64,000 bases of DNA from Formosa undariae (lineage in GTDB: Bacteria; Bacteroidota; Bacteroidia; Flavobacteriales; Flavobacteriaceae). Positions 43,659 through 52,776 of the stretch are shown in pieces. The position numbers were made by a program, and so were the translations under genes. Numbering within the stretch: position 1 is the first letter of the stretch; every line of letters begins with the position of its first letter. The notes beneath the pieces are model-generated. The model was not told the DNA's origin, made no database searches, and worked only from the letters and a program-made list of their open reading frames with translations. Where the stretch lies: NCBI RefSeq assembly GCF_042427615.1, contig NZ_JBHMEZ010000013.1, forward strand, positions 124,001-188,000, given 5' to 3'.

Positions 43659-44519
43659 ATGAAAATTGAATTAAAGCTAATCATTATAATGTGTTTGTCC
43701 CCCTTGTTTATAAATGCTCAAACAGATGTGACATCTAAAAAACAGAGTATTACCGTTCCTAAAATTGATTATAAGGTATTAGAAGACAAAGAACCGTGGA
43801 AAGACACCGAAGATTGGGCTGAAGTAAAAACAGTCTCTGTAAATTCGGATGGAGTCCCTGAAGATGCTATAGTTCTTTTTTCGGGTAATAATCTAGATGC
43901 TTGGCAGTCACCTCAGCTTCAAACTCCTGCAAACATGGAACAAGCAGAAGTTATTTCTCCTGCATTGATTTCTGATTATTTAGGAACACCAACAAAATGG
44001 CAGATTGTAGAACAAGCCATGCGAAATGCTCCAAAATCAGGTTCTGTGGCTAGTAAACAATCTTTCGGAAGTGTACAAATGCATATTGAATGGCTAGCTC
44101 CCAAGGCAGAAAATGCGACGGGCCAAGATTATAGTAATAGTGGTATCTTTTTTATGGGACTTTATGAGGTACAAGTTCTTAATTCTTATAAAAACCCAAC
44201 CTATAGTAATGGTCAGGCAAGTTCTATTTATAAGCAAAGCAAACCTCTTGTAAATGCTTCGAAACCTACTGATGTTTGGCAAAGTTACGATCTTATTTTT
44301 ACTGCTCCGACATTCGATAAAAATCAAGAACTAATATCGCCTGCCTACCTTACTGTATTTCACAACGGTGTCTTAGTTCAAAATCATTTTAAACTACAAG
44401 GTCCAACCATTTTTATTGGCGAAAGTAATTATGTGTACCATAAAGAAAAACTGCCTCTTGTTTTACAAAATCACGGCTTGCCTGTTCTTTACAAAAACAT
44501 TTGGTTAAGAGAATTGTAA
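43659..44519 (+). CDS. DUF1080 (3-keto-disaccharide hydrolase fold) secreted protein
   Basis: 286 residues with a signal peptide ending near INAQ (residue 20). The DUF1080 lectin-like beta-sandwich follows: VLFSGNNLDAWQSP at the front, then WLAPKAENATGQDYSNSGIFFMGLYEVQVLNSY-type core (key part GIFFMGLYEVQVLNS), PTDVWQSYDLIFTAP, and the end NIWLREL. This family includes secreted 3-keto-glycoside hydrolases and carbohydrate-binding proteins of Bacteroidota. It follows the RraA-family gene after a terminator, so it is probably transcribed alone. Exact substrate unknown. Confidence 0.9.
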   Translation: MKIELKLIIIMCLSPLFINAQTDVTSKKQSITVPKIDYKVLEDKEPWKDTEDWAEVKTVSVNSDGVPEDAIVLFSGNNLDAWQSPQLQTPANMEQAEVISPALISDYLGTPTKWQIVEQAMRNAPKSGSVASKQSFGSVQMHIEWLAPKAENATGQDYSNSGIFFMGLYEVQVLNSYKNPTYSNGQASSIYKQSKPLVNASKPTDVWQSYDLIFTAPTFDKNQELISPAYLTVFHNGVLVQNHFKLQGPTIFIGESNYVYHKEKLPLVLQNHGLPVLYKNIWLREL

Positions 44520-44688
44520 TACATAAACCAATTATTCATATTTTAACTTTAGGATATAAAAAACTGCTTTTAGATACTACACCTATAAAATATAAGATTA
44601 GGCAAATAACATATTAAAAATAGTTATAAAATGCACTGTACATTTCACTACACGCTTAAAACAGCTGTATCTCCTTTTTATTTAGACT

Positions 44689-46014
44689 CTACTTTAATGG
44701 TGCTTTGAGTTGAAAATTAAAACTATGTTTCACCCCATTTCTATTTACTTTTATACGTATATCATCGCCTTCTTTAGCATAAAACAAACGAATAATTTCA
44801 TGGATTTTATATTCATGAGATTTCCTATTATTTACACTTAATACAATATCACCAACTAGAAGTCCGGCGAGTTCTGCAGGAGAATTTTCACGCAACTCCA
44901 CGATGGTAAATGCTGGTTTTACTTGGAAATTATAAGATGGCTTTAATTCGAGATCTAAATTTATAGTCGTATTTGTAAATGCACTGGAAGTAGAATTATC
45001 ACCTTCTAAAACCAATAATTCTCCATGATGTTCTAATTCAATACCGCTCTTGTTGTAGCTAAATTCATCTTTATAGAATCTATTTTTTTTAAGTGTTAAT
45101 CGTGCGTTTCTGTAATCGACAATCATATTAAAGCGTTTTAAAACATTCCCAGAAATGCTTCCATTTCGTATTTTTAGTCGTTTAGCAAAATGTACTGCGT
45201 TAGAATCAGGATAAGAGACATTCACTTGATTAAGTGTAAAAGATCTAATTTTAAGTTCCTGCACTTTCGAGCGCTTTCCGTAAACACTGCCACTAAGCCC
45301 ATGTCCCAAAAAATCTATAAAGTAATTTTCGCTCTCATATAGGCCTAAATTTTCATTTTCGAAAATCCAAATAGAATCACTACCACCGGAATCCATTAAT
45401 AATTTTACAGGCACATAAATGTCATTTATTTTTACGTGAGCATTTACATAGGGTTTATTATTATAGAATTCGAAATTTACAGTTTCGCATGCATCACATA
45501 CAGTATAAATATATCTATCGGGATCATGTAATTTAATATAACGTTTGCTATAATTAATTTCGATTATAAAATCTTTAAACAAATCGAAGCCTATAATACC
45601 ATGAATTGGAATTCCTAATTGTGGCGTAAAATTTAGACTCGCATCATGAATAGCATATATTTCTTGACTTGCATTTATGGCCGCTCCTACCTTAAATACA
45701 TTATTCTTAGATTTTAAGGCTTCAAACGAATCACCTTCCCCTAAACCCCGTAAAATATATGCTTCTGTATTATTAATTTTAAGAGTATCTCTTTCATTTA
45801 AAAAACTAAAAACAATAGGTTTTCCAACACCTGTATCCAATATAAATGACAGCTCTACACCATTAATTTCAACAGGAATGATAATTAAATTATGAATCAG
45901 TTTAAAGCGTACTTTATCGAACTTCTTATTATTCTGAAGCTTAAATTTTGTCTGTGAAACCACTAAAAAAGGGACACAAAACAGAAAAATGAAAAAAAAG
46001 AGCAGATTTTTCAT
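44689..46014 (-). CDS. Retropepsin-like aspartic protease with C-terminal PDZ domain
   Basis: 441 residues with a signal peptide (1-20). Two aspartic protease half-sites are visible: FILDTGVGKPIVF with Asp60, and VKLLMDSGGSDSIW with a second DSG near residue 205. A PDZ domain occupies the last ~85 residues (FTIVELRENSPAELAGLLVGDIVLSVNNRK-type core; key part SPAELAGLLVGD). It is a periplasmic or surface protease of a Bacteroidota-wide family. Because both DTG-like sites are in one chain, it may act as a monomer. Convergent with DUF1080 and divergent from the aminotransferase gene, thus monocistronic. Confidence 0.9.
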   Translation of the reverse strand: MKNLLFFFIFLFCVPFLVVSQTKFKLQNNKKFDKVRFKLIHNLIIIPVEINGVELSFILDTGVGKPIVFSFLNERDTLKINNTEAYILRGLGEGDSFEALKSKNNVFKVGAAINASQEIYAIHDASLNFTPQLGIPIHGIIGFDLFKDFIIEINYSKRYIKLHDPDRYIYTVCDACETVNFEFYNNKPYVNAHVKINDIYVPVKLLMDSGGSDSIWIFENENLGLYESENYFIDFLGHGLSGSVYGKRSKVQELKIRSFTLNQVNVSYPDSNAVHFAKRLKIRNGSISGNVLKRFNMIVDYRNARLTLKKNRFYKDEFSYNKSGIELEHHGELLVLEGDNSTSSAFTNTTINLDLELKPSYNFQVKPAFTIVELRENSPAELAGLLVGDIVLSVNNRKSHEYKIHEIIRLFYAKEGDDIRIKVNRNGVKHSFNFQLKAPLK

Positions 46015-46119
46015 GAATACACCGAATTTACCCTCTTTAATTTACGAAATTAATTTTATAACATCATTATTAGCGCTTTCTCATAAAATTCATCAACTTT
46101 GTACCATAATTTTTATACT

Positions 46120-47310
46120 ATGCCAAAGATATCTAACAAGGGCCACAACATGCCCGAATCTCCAATTCGTAAATTGGTTCCTTACTCAGAAAAAGCATAC
46201 AAAGCTGGAAAAAAAGTGTATCATTTAAATATTGGACAACCCGATATTAAAACACCTCAAGTCGCTTTAGACGCAGTAAAAAACAACACCCTTACAACAA
46301 TAGAATATTCACGTTCTGAAGGTTCTGAAGAATATAGAACTAAGATTGCGAATTACTATCATAAAAATGATATTGAAGTAAAACACGACGATATTATTGT
46401 TACTACAGGAGGAAGTGAAGCTTTACTTTTTGCTTTTGGAAGCATCATGGATACCGATGATGAAATTATTATACCTGAACCATTCTATGCTAATTATAAC
46501 GGATTCTCTACATCTTCTGGTGTAAACGTGGTTCCTGTAATTTCTAAAATTGAGAATAATTTTGCTTTACCTCCAATTTCTGAATTCGAAAAACTAATTA
46601 CTCCTAAAACCAAGGCGATCTTAATTTGTAACCCTGGTAATCCAACCGGATATTTATATTCAAAAGAAGAAATTCTTCAACTTGCTGAGTTGGTTAAAAA
46701 ACATGATTTGTTTTTAATTGCAGACGAAGTGTATAGAGAATTTGCATACGATGGCGTAAAACACCATTCTATTATGTCTATTGATGGTTTAGAAGATTAT
46801 GCCATTATGATAGATTCTGTTTCGAAACGTTACAGCATGTGTGGCGCAAGAATTGGATGTCTTGTTTCTAGAAATAAAGACGTTATTAAAACAGCCTTAA
46901 AATTTGCGCAAGCAAGATTAAGTCCGCCAACATTAGCACAAATAGCAAGTGAAGCTGCATTAGACACGCCACAAAGTTATTTCGATGAGGTAATAACAGA
47001 ATACGTAGACCGTAGAAATACTTTAATCGCTGAATTACAAACTATCGAAGGTGTTAAAATAGGAGTCCCTAAAGGTGCATTTTACTGTATCGTAGAACTA
47101 CCTATTAAAAATGCAGATAAGTTTGCACAATGGTTATTAGAAGAGTTTGATGTAGACAAAGAAACCGTAATGGTTGCTCCTGCAGCAGGATTTTACTCGA
47201 CACCTAATATGGGTTTAAACCAAATTAGAATTGCTTACGTTTTAAATAAAGAAAGTTTAATTAAAGCTGTACATCTTTTAAAAGAAGCTTTAAAAGTTTA
47301 TAAAGACTAG
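46120..47310 (+). CDS. PLP-dependent class I aminotransferase
   Basis: 396 residues of the fold type I aminotransferase family. The core strings are HLNIGQPDIKTPQVALDA, CNPGNPTGYLYSKEEI, ADEVYREFAYDG, and the PLP lysine in IDSVSKRYSMCGARIG, with the phosphate-binding arginine next to it. Probably an aspartate or aromatic-type aminotransferase; specificity cannot be read. The start is ATG at 46120 (PKISNKGHNMPESPIRKLV); the in-frame TTG at 46099 lies in the promoter-like region. murB starts in the same bases as its stop (TAGTG), so the two are translationally coupled. Confidence 0.94.
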   Translation: MPKISNKGHNMPESPIRKLVPYSEKAYKAGKKVYHLNIGQPDIKTPQVALDAVKNNTLTTIEYSRSEGSEEYRTKIANYYHKNDIEVKHDDIIVTTGGSEALLFAFGSIMDTDDEIIIPEPFYANYNGFSTSSGVNVVPVISKIENNFALPPISEFEKLITPKTKAILICNPGNPTGYLYSKEEILQLAELVKKHDLFLIADEVYREFAYDGVKHHSIMSIDGLEDYAIMIDSVSKRYSMCGARIGCLVSRNKDVIKTALKFAQARLSPPTLAQIASEAALDTPQSYFDEVITEYVDRRNTLIAELQTIEGVKIGVPKGAFYCIVELPIKNADKFAQWLLEEFDVDKETVMVAPAAGFYSTPNMGLNQIRIAYVLNKESLIKAVHLLKEALKVYKD

Positions 47311-48323
47311 TGACTATACAACACAATGTTTCTTTAAAACCATACAATACTTTTGGAATAGATGTTGTTGCAAAACATTTTGTAACAATATCTACTCTGG
47401 AAGATTTAAAGGAGGTTTTAACACTTAAGAACTACCCTAACAAACTTGTTTTAGGTGGTGGAAGCAATCTTTTATTAACTAAAGACGTAGATGCTTTAGT
47501 CATTCTTATCCGTTTAAAAGGTATATCTATTATATCTAAAACGGATAATACGGTTTTAGTAAAAGCCAATGCAGGTGAAAATTGGCACGACTTTGTACTT
47601 TGGACCTTAGCACATGATTTTGGAGGATTAGAAAACTTATCTCTAATTCCTGGAAATGTCGGCACCTCTCCTATTCAGAATATTGGTGCATATGGTGTAG
47701 AATTGAAAGACTCGTTTGAATCTTGCGAAGCTCTAGAAATAGAAACCAATACAATCACAACATTTAACAAAGCAGCATGTGCCTTTGGTTATAGAAATTC
47801 CATATTTAAACAACATGCCAAAGGACAATATATAATAACTTCGGTAACATTTAAATTAAGCACTAAAAACCACCAACTTCACACCAATTACGGCGCTATA
47901 ATTTCGGAGTTAGACACTATGAAAATTACGGACCCTACTATTCAAGAGGTTTCTAAAGCTGTAATAGCCATTCGAGAAAGTAAATTACCTAATCCGAAGG
48001 AAATAGGTAATAGTGGGAGTTTTTTCAAAAACCCTGTCGTAGATAAATCTGTGTATCTTGAGGTTTTAAATCAGTTTCCAAATGTTCCAAGTTACCCCGT
48101 TTCGGAAACACAAGTCAAAATTCCTGCGGGTTGGCTTATAGAAACAGCTGGATTTAAAGGAAAACGATTGGGAAATTACGGTGTTCATGAAAAACAAGCT
48201 TTAGTCTTAGTGAACTACGGCGGAGCCTCTGGTTATGAGATTTTGAGATTATCCGAAATTATACAGACTACAATTAAAAGAATCTTCAATATAACCATCG
48301 AATCCGAGGTTAATATCTTATAA
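47310..48323 (+). CDS. murB: UDP-N-acetylmuramate dehydrogenase
   Basis: 337-residue FAD enzyme that reduces UDP-GlcNAc-enolpyruvate to UDP-MurNAc in the cytoplasm, second step of murein synthesis. Signatures: KPYNTFGIDVVAKHF at the start, VLGGGSNLLLTKD for FAD binding, SLIPGNVGTSPIQNIGAYGVELKD, and the catalytic serine segment GNSGSFFKNP. AGWLIETAGFKGKRLGNYGVHEKQALVLVN is the C-terminal site (partly: GKRLGNYGVHEKQAL). The GTG start at 47310 overlaps the aminotransferase stop by one base. It is of the type I (E. coli-like) class. Confidence 0.97.
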   Translation: MTIQHNVSLKPYNTFGIDVVAKHFVTISTLEDLKEVLTLKNYPNKLVLGGGSNLLLTKDVDALVILIRLKGISIISKTDNTVLVKANAGENWHDFVLWTLAHDFGGLENLSLIPGNVGTSPIQNIGAYGVELKDSFESCEALEIETNTITTFNKAACAFGYRNSIFKQHAKGQYIITSVTFKLSTKNHQLHTNYGAIISELDTMKITDPTIQEVSKAVIAIRESKLPNPKEIGNSGSFFKNPVVDKSVYLEVLNQFPNVPSYPVSETQVKIPAGWLIETAGFKGKRLGNYGVHEKQALVLVNYGGASGYEILRLSEIIQTTIKRIFNITIESEVNIL

Positions 48324-48339
48324 TTCGCAATTTTTTATA

Positions 48340-48347
48340 TAACTTTG
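48340..48347 (+). promoter_or_regulatory. -7 promoter box (TAACTTTG) of the second ECF sigma gene
   Basis: Perfect TAnnTTTG. Five bases separate it from the first in-frame TTG at 48353, again a near-leaderless position. Confidence 0.6.
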
Positions 48348-48352
48348 GTTAA

Positions 48353-48925
48353 TTGCCTCCTTTTGTAATTAACCAAACTAAAACTGATATTTTGATTGCA
48401 CCTATCGAACAAGAGATTGTGGAATTATTAAAGCATGGCGATAAAAAAGCCATTGCTTTACTGTACCAGCACTATGCCGACACGCTATTAGGTGTGATCT
48501 CTAAAGTAATCACCGACGAAGATTTAGCACAAGATGTGCTTCAGGAAAGTTTCATAAAAGTCTGGAAGAAAGCAAAGTCCTACGACTCAAGTAAGGCAAA
48601 GCTATTTACATGGTTATACAGAATTTCTTACAATACTGCTATCGATAAAGTAAGATCTGTATCGAATAAAGAAAATAAAGAAGTCCAAATCGAGAATTCA
48701 AACGTATATAATATATCGGCTAAAGGTTTAAATCAAGATGTCATGGACATTAAAAAACACCTAAAGTCCATAGACCTGAAGTATCAAATTGTACTTAATG
48801 CCCTTTTCTTTGAAGGCATGACCCAGCAAGAGGCTAGCGACGAATTAAACATTCCGTTAGGCACTATAAAATCGAGATTAAAAATAGGACTTCGCGAGTT
48901 AAGAAAAATTTACGATCCAGAATAA
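48353..48925 (+). CDS. ECF RNA polymerase sigma factor
   Basis: 190 residues counted from TTG 48353; a second in-frame TTG at 48392 would give 177 and there is no ATG in the right place. Region 2: IALLYQHYADTLLGVISKVITDEDLAQDVLQESFIKVWKKA; key strings DLAQDVLQESF and LFTWLYRISYNTAIDKVRS. Region 4: YQIVLNALFFEGMTQQEASDELNIPLGTIKSRL-type helix-turn-helix (key part TQQEASDELNIPLG). SigK-like. A membrane anti-sigma factor starts nine bases after the stop. (Motif runs are shortened here.). Confidence 0.93.
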   Translation: MPPFVINQTKTDILIAPIEQEIVELLKHGDKKAIALLYQHYADTLLGVISKVITDEDLAQDVLQESFIKVWKKAKSYDSSKAKLFTWLYRISYNTAIDKVRSVSNKENKEVQIENSNVYNISAKGLNQDVMDIKKHLKSIDLKYQIVLNALFFEGMTQQEASDELNIPLGTIKSRLKIGLRELRKIYDPE

Positions 48926-48934
48926 ATAACAGTC

Positions 48935-49738
48935 ATGAATGATAAAATAACTACATTTTTAAATTCTGATCTTTTAGAGAAATATCTAATAGGAGAAACG
49001 ACTTCAAAAGAAAACGAATTAATAGAAAATTACATCTCTAAATTCCCAGAAGTAGAGAACGCTTACAATACCATGCAACATCATTTAGAAATCACCTCTA
49101 AATTTCATGCTGTTGAAGCTCCTTCTTCGGTTTTAGTAAATATTTTACAAACTTTAGATGATGAAAATCCGGTAATTAAATTGGATACAAAACCTAAAAC
49201 ACAAAAATCGTGGTATGGATATGCCATCGCCGCAAGTTTTGTTGCGGTTCTATTTGCTTGTGCTTCAGCTTTTATTTTTTCTAAAAATTTAGACTTAAAA
49301 AAAGAGAATCAAACCGTTGTTGATGAGATATTCGATTTAAGGAGTGATATCGAATTAAATAATCAGAAACTTGATGATGTCATGGCTCAGTTTAAGCAAT
49401 TGAATAACCCGGAAACTCAGAAGTACATAATTAAAGGAAATAATAGGGCAAAGAACTTAAAAACAGTTGCATATATTAATCCAGTAGAAAGAACGTCTAT
49501 GTTAGATGTTGTGTCTTTACCAGAATTACCGCAAGAACACTGTTACCAAATATGGGCAGAATTAAATGGTAAAATGATAAGTTTAGGAATTCTAGACGAA
49601 ACAGACAGACAATTAAAGTCTATCCCATATACAGAAAACGCACTTGGATTAAATATTACTATAGAACCTAAAGGAGGAAATACAAATGCGTCTTTAGAAA
49701 ATTCTGTTGCAGAAATTGAATTAAATAGTAGAGAATAA
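48935..49738 (+). CDS. Membrane anti-sigma factor (RskA-like)
   Basis: 267 residues. The N-terminal ~90 residues resemble an anti-sigma domain (LLEKYLIGETTSKENELIENYI), without the HxxxCxxC zinc motif. One transmembrane helix lies near residues 92-115 (YGYAIAASFVAVLFACASAF), a short coiled coil follows, and the periplasmic C-terminal RskA-type domain contains RTSMLDVVSLPELPQEHCYQIWAELNGK (key part LPELPQEHCYQIWAELNG). It should hold the preceding sigma factor at the membrane until proteolysis releases it. Operon with the sigma gene; a strong terminator follows 20 bases later. Confidence 0.93.
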   Translation: MNDKITTFLNSDLLEKYLIGETTSKENELIENYISKFPEVENAYNTMQHHLEITSKFHAVEAPSSVLVNILQTLDDENPVIKLDTKPKTQKSWYGYAIAASFVAVLFACASAFIFSKNLDLKKENQTVVDEIFDLRSDIELNNQKLDDVMAQFKQLNNPETQKYIIKGNNRAKNLKTVAYINPVERTSMLDVVSLPELPQEHCYQIWAELNGKMISLGILDETDRQLKSIPYTENALGLNITIEPKGGNTNASLENSVAEIELNSRE

Positions 49739-49755
49739 ACACAATCAACTATTAG

Positions 49756-49803
49756 CGAAGTAAGCCTCACTTTTAATTAAAAGTGAGGCTTACTTTTTTT
49801 TAC
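49756..49803 (+). terminator. Terminator of the ECF sigma / RskA-like operon
   Basis: AAGTAAGCCTCACTTTT and AAAAGTGAGGCTTACTT form a perfect 17-bp stem with a 4-base loop, then a T run. Confidence 0.95.
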
Positions 49804-49820
49804 GCTTTATTAAAATATAG

Positions 49821-49828
49821 TACCTTTG
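49821..49828 (+). promoter_or_regulatory. -7 promoter box (TACCTTTG) of the small protein / GT2 / sigma operon
   Basis: Perfect TAnnTTTG, leaving a leader of about 60 bases before the ATG at 49894. Confidence 0.62.
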
Positions 49829-49893
49829 CAGAACATTAAAATAGGTTTTAAAACATCAGATTTATCTAAGACCTATTAATTAAATATACGGTT

Positions 49894-50097
49894 ATGAAAT
49901 TATTCATTATAACATTAGTTTTATTAGGACTAGGAGTTGCAGGAATTGCCATTAAAATATGGGCAAAAAAAGACGGTAAATTTGCAGGAACATGTGCAAG
50001 CCAGAATCCTATGTTAAACAAATCTGGTGAATCTTGCGGATTTTGTGGAAAAACACCTGAGCAATATAAAGACTGTAGCGAACCTCAACACTCTTAA
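49894..50097 (+). CDS. Small cysteine-rich membrane or secreted protein
   Basis: 67 residues with one N-terminal hydrophobic segment (FIITLVLLGLGVAGIAIKIW, residues 4-23) and a polar C-terminal half with four cysteines, including CGFCG (a CxxC) and a C...C pair (TCASQNP, DCSEPQ). Conserved small proteins of this look occur in Flavobacteria without assigned function. It could bind a metal or be a disulfide protein on the outer face of the membrane. It starts an operon-like group: the glycosyltransferase begins eight bases after its stop. Confidence 0.75.
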   Translation: MKLFIITLVLLGLGVAGIAIKIWAKKDGKFAGTCASQNPMLNKSGESCGFCGKTPEQYKDCSEPQHS

Positions 50098-50105
50098 ATC
50101 CTTTC

Positions 50106-51218
50106 ATGGTTGCACTCGACATTTTATTCTACAGTTTTGTAGCTATTGTCCTTATTCAGTTATTTTATTATTTAATTTTCCTTAGAACGTTTGCGTTTCT
50201 AAAACCTAAACAAACTCAAAAATCAGACATTCCGGTTTCTGTAATTGTGTGTGCTAAAAATGAAGAGGAAAATTTAAAAAAGTTTTTGCCTTCAATATTA
50301 AATCAGGACTATCCAAATTTTGAAGTTGTATTAATTAACGACGCCTCTCACGATGACACATTAAGTGTTTACGAACACTTTTCTGAGCAATACAACAACA
50401 TTAAAATTGTTGATGTAAAAAATACAGAAGCATTTTGGGCCAATAAAAAGTACGCGTTAACATTAGGAATAAAAGCATCAAAATACAACCATTTATTATT
50501 TACGGATGCCGATTGTACTCCGGTAACTAACACTTGGATTTCGGAAATGGCAGGAGCCTTCGAAAGTAAGAATGCTATTGTTTTAGGTTACGGCGGATAT
50601 TCAAAAATCAAGAATTCATTATTAAACAAGTTAATCCGATTTGAAACGGTATTAACGGCTTCTCAATATTTTTCTTATGCTAAATCAGGCATGCCTTATA
50701 TGGGTGTTGGTCGAAATTTAGCCTATACTAAGCCTTTGTTTTTTGAAGCTAACGGTTTTATAAATCATATGAAAGTGGGTTCTGGAGACGACGATTTATT
50801 TGTAAACCAAATGGCAACAAGCAAAAATACGGCGGTTTGTTTTACACCGGAAAGTTTCACGACATCTGTGCCTAAAAAAACTTTTAGTGCCTGGATAAAA
50901 CAAAAACGCAGACATGTGTCTACTGTTGCGCATTATAAAAAAAGTCATAAATTTTTATTGGGGTTATTTTACGCCTCACAACTTCTATTTTGGATCTTAG
51001 GAATCGTGCTATTATCTCTTTTATTTAAATGGGAAATTGTGGTTGGTCTATTTGCCTTACGTATTTTAGTGCAATGGATTATTATCGGGAAAAGTGCAAA
51101 AAAGCTAAACGAATCCGACTTAGTTATCCTAATTCCTTTCTTAGAATTTTTCGTTATTCTAACACAATTAGGTATATTTATAACTAATAAGACATCAAAA
51201 ACCCGTACTTGGAAATAG
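50106..51218 (+). CDS. Membrane family 2 glycosyltransferase
   Basis: 370 residues: an N-terminal transmembrane helix (residues 4-30), a GT-A domain with IVCAKNEEENLKKFLPSI, VLINDASHDDT, the DxD site FTDADCTP, acceptor motif SGDDDLFVNQM and the KQKRRH segment like the QxxRW of processive enzymes, followed by two or three C-terminal helices (residues ~280-355). The combination suggests a membrane transferase for a polysaccharide or lipid-linked sugar. The following sigma factor gene overlaps its end by 10 bases. Donor and acceptor unknown. Confidence 0.9.
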   Translation: MVALDILFYSFVAIVLIQLFYYLIFLRTFAFLKPKQTQKSDIPVSVIVCAKNEEENLKKFLPSILNQDYPNFEVVLINDASHDDTLSVYEHFSEQYNNIKIVDVKNTEAFWANKKYALTLGIKASKYNHLLFTDADCTPVTNTWISEMAGAFESKNAIVLGYGGYSKIKNSLLNKLIRFETVLTASQYFSYAKSGMPYMGVGRNLAYTKPLFFEANGFINHMKVGSGDDDLFVNQMATSKNTAVCFTPESFTTSVPKKTFSAWIKQKRRHVSTVAHYKKSHKFLLGLFYASQLLFWILGIVLLSLLFKWEIVVGLFALRILVQWIIIGKSAKKLNESDLVILIPFLEFFVILTQLGIFITNKTSKTRTWK

Positions 51219-51757
51219 AACACGCCATACAAAAAGCAAAACAAAACGATCAAAAAGCGTTTAATTATTTACTTCACACCTATTGGGAAGATGTTTATGG
51301 GTTTCAGTTAAAACGTATTGGAAATGAGAATGATGCCGAGGATATTACGATACAAACATTTTCTAAAGCTTTCGATAAGATTGAGACATACAACCAAGAA
51401 TATGTTTTTAAAACTTGGCTAATTACAATTTCTAAAAACCTTCATATTGATTTACTTCGGAAGGAAAAAAGCTCGATTTCTCGTCAGATTACTAAAAGTG
51501 ATGAAAAAGCGATTAATCAAGTTTTAGACGAATCTCCTTCTGCTGAAGACAAAATTATAACGGAACAAAATTTAGCGAAACTACTAAGGGATATAAAGAA
51601 GTTAAAACCGCATTACCAGGAAGTGATTAACCTTCGTTATTTTCAAGAATTATCTTACAAAGAAATTTCAGTAGAGCTTAAGGAGCCTATAAATAATGTA
51701 AAAGTAAAATTACTTCGTGCGAAGAAACTACTTGCCGAGATTATTCAAACCCCATAG
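51209..51757 (+). CDS. ECF RNA polymerase sigma factor
   Basis: 182 residues from TTG 51209, which overlaps the glycosyltransferase stop by 10 bases; no ATG start is available nearby. Region 2 has NYLLHTYWEDVYGFQLKR, NDAEDITIQTFSKAFDKI and TWLITISKNLHIDLLRKE; region 4 has LKPHYQEVINLRYFQELSYKEIS (key part LRYFQELSYKEIS) and INNVKVKLLRAKKLL. Unlike the other two ECF genes here, no anti-sigma gene follows: lipA is next, with its own promoter. So it may be controlled by a partner elsewhere or by transcription. Confidence 0.92.
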   Translation: MEIEHAIQKAKQNDQKAFNYLLHTYWEDVYGFQLKRIGNENDAEDITIQTFSKAFDKIETYNQEYVFKTWLITISKNLHIDLLRKEKSSISRQITKSDEKAINQVLDESPSAEDKIITEQNLAKLLRDIKKLKPHYQEVINLRYFQELSYKEISVELKEPINNVKVKLLRAKKLLAEIIQTP

Positions 51758-51868
51758 CATTCAATAATTTAGATTTTTAGATTACTTTTTGTTATACAAC
51801 ATTATTTCATTAATATTCGGAGATTATTATCTTAATCGGTTATAACATACTTTTTAGATTATACTTTG

Positions 51869-51876
51869 TATCTTTG
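51869..51876 (+). promoter_or_regulatory. -7 promoter box (TATCTTTG) of lipA-gap
   Basis: Perfect TAnnTTTG, 21 bases upstream of the ATG at 51898. It also rules out the longer lipA frame, which would begin inside the box. Confidence 0.68.
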
Positions 51877-51897
51877 CTTTTCGAAAAGAAACAATTT

Positions 51898-52776
51898 ATG
51901 AATTCAGAAACTGCTTCAAACATTCTTCCGGATCGTCTACCAAAACCAAAATGGTTACGTGTAAAATTACCTACGGGAAAAAAATATACCGAGCTAAGAA
52001 GTCTAGTAGATAAATATAGTTTAAATACCATTTGCACATCAGGAAGTTGCCCAAATATGGGTGAATGCTGGGGAGAGGGTACTGCAACATTTATGATTTT
52101 AGGAAATGTTTGTACACGATCTTGTGGATTTTGCGGTGTAAAAACCGGAAGACCCGAAACTGTAGATTGGGATGAACCTGAAAAAGTTGCCCGTTCAATT
52201 AAATTAATGAAGATCAACCACGCCGTTCTTACTAGTGTAGATCGTGACGATTTAAAAGATATGGGAAGCATCATGTGGGCCGAAACAGTGAAAGCTGTAA
52301 GACGTATGAATCCTGATACAACTTTAGAAACTCTTATTCCAGATTTTCAAGGTTTAGAACAACATATTGATCGCATTATAGAAGTGGCTCCAGAAGTGGT
52401 ATCTCACAATATAGAAACGGTAAGACGTTTAACTCGTGATGTAAGAATACAAGCAAAATACGACCGCAGTTTGGGCGTTTTAAAATATTTAAAATCTCAA
52501 GGACAGCGCAGAACTAAATCTGGTATTATGCTTGGTCTTGGTGAATTACGTGAAGAGGTTATTGAAACGTTACACGATTTAAGAGCTAACGATGTAGATG
52601 TTGTTACTATCGGTCAATATTTACAACCTAGTAAAAAGCATTTACCTGTAAAGCAATTTATAACTCCAGACCAATTTGCAGAATATAGAGAAATTGGTTT
52701 AGAATTAGGATTTAGACACGTAGAAAGCAGCTCTTTAGTACGTTCTTCTTACAAAGCACAGAAACATATTAACTAA
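51898..52776 (+). CDS. lipA: Lipoyl synthase
   Basis: 292-residue radical SAM enzyme that inserts two sulfurs into octanoyl-lipoyl-domain. The auxiliary cluster is CTSGSCPNMGEC (Cys46, 51, 57) and the radical SAM cluster is CTRSCGFC (Cys72, 76, 79). Conserved SVDRDDL and GQYLQPSKKHLPV follow, and the C-terminal SSLVRSSYKA carries the final conserved serine/arginine. Start at ATG 51898 (NSETASNILPDRLPKP), not the upstream TTG, because that lies in the promoter. Its TAA overlaps the ATG of gap. The product serves the glycine cleavage system and 2-oxoacid dehydrogenases. Confidence 0.98.
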   Translation: MNSETASNILPDRLPKPKWLRVKLPTGKKYTELRSLVDKYSLNTICTSGSCPNMGECWGEGTATFMILGNVCTRSCGFCGVKTGRPETVDWDEPEKVARSIKLMKINHAVLTSVDRDDLKDMGSIMWAETVKAVRRMNPDTTLETLIPDFQGLEQHIDRIIEVAPEVVSHNIETVRRLTRDVRIQAKYDRSLGVLKYLKSQGQRRTKSGIMLGLGELREEVIETLHDLRANDVDVVTIGQYLQPSKKHLPVKQFITPDQFAEYREIGLELGFRHVESSSLVRSSYKAQKHIN

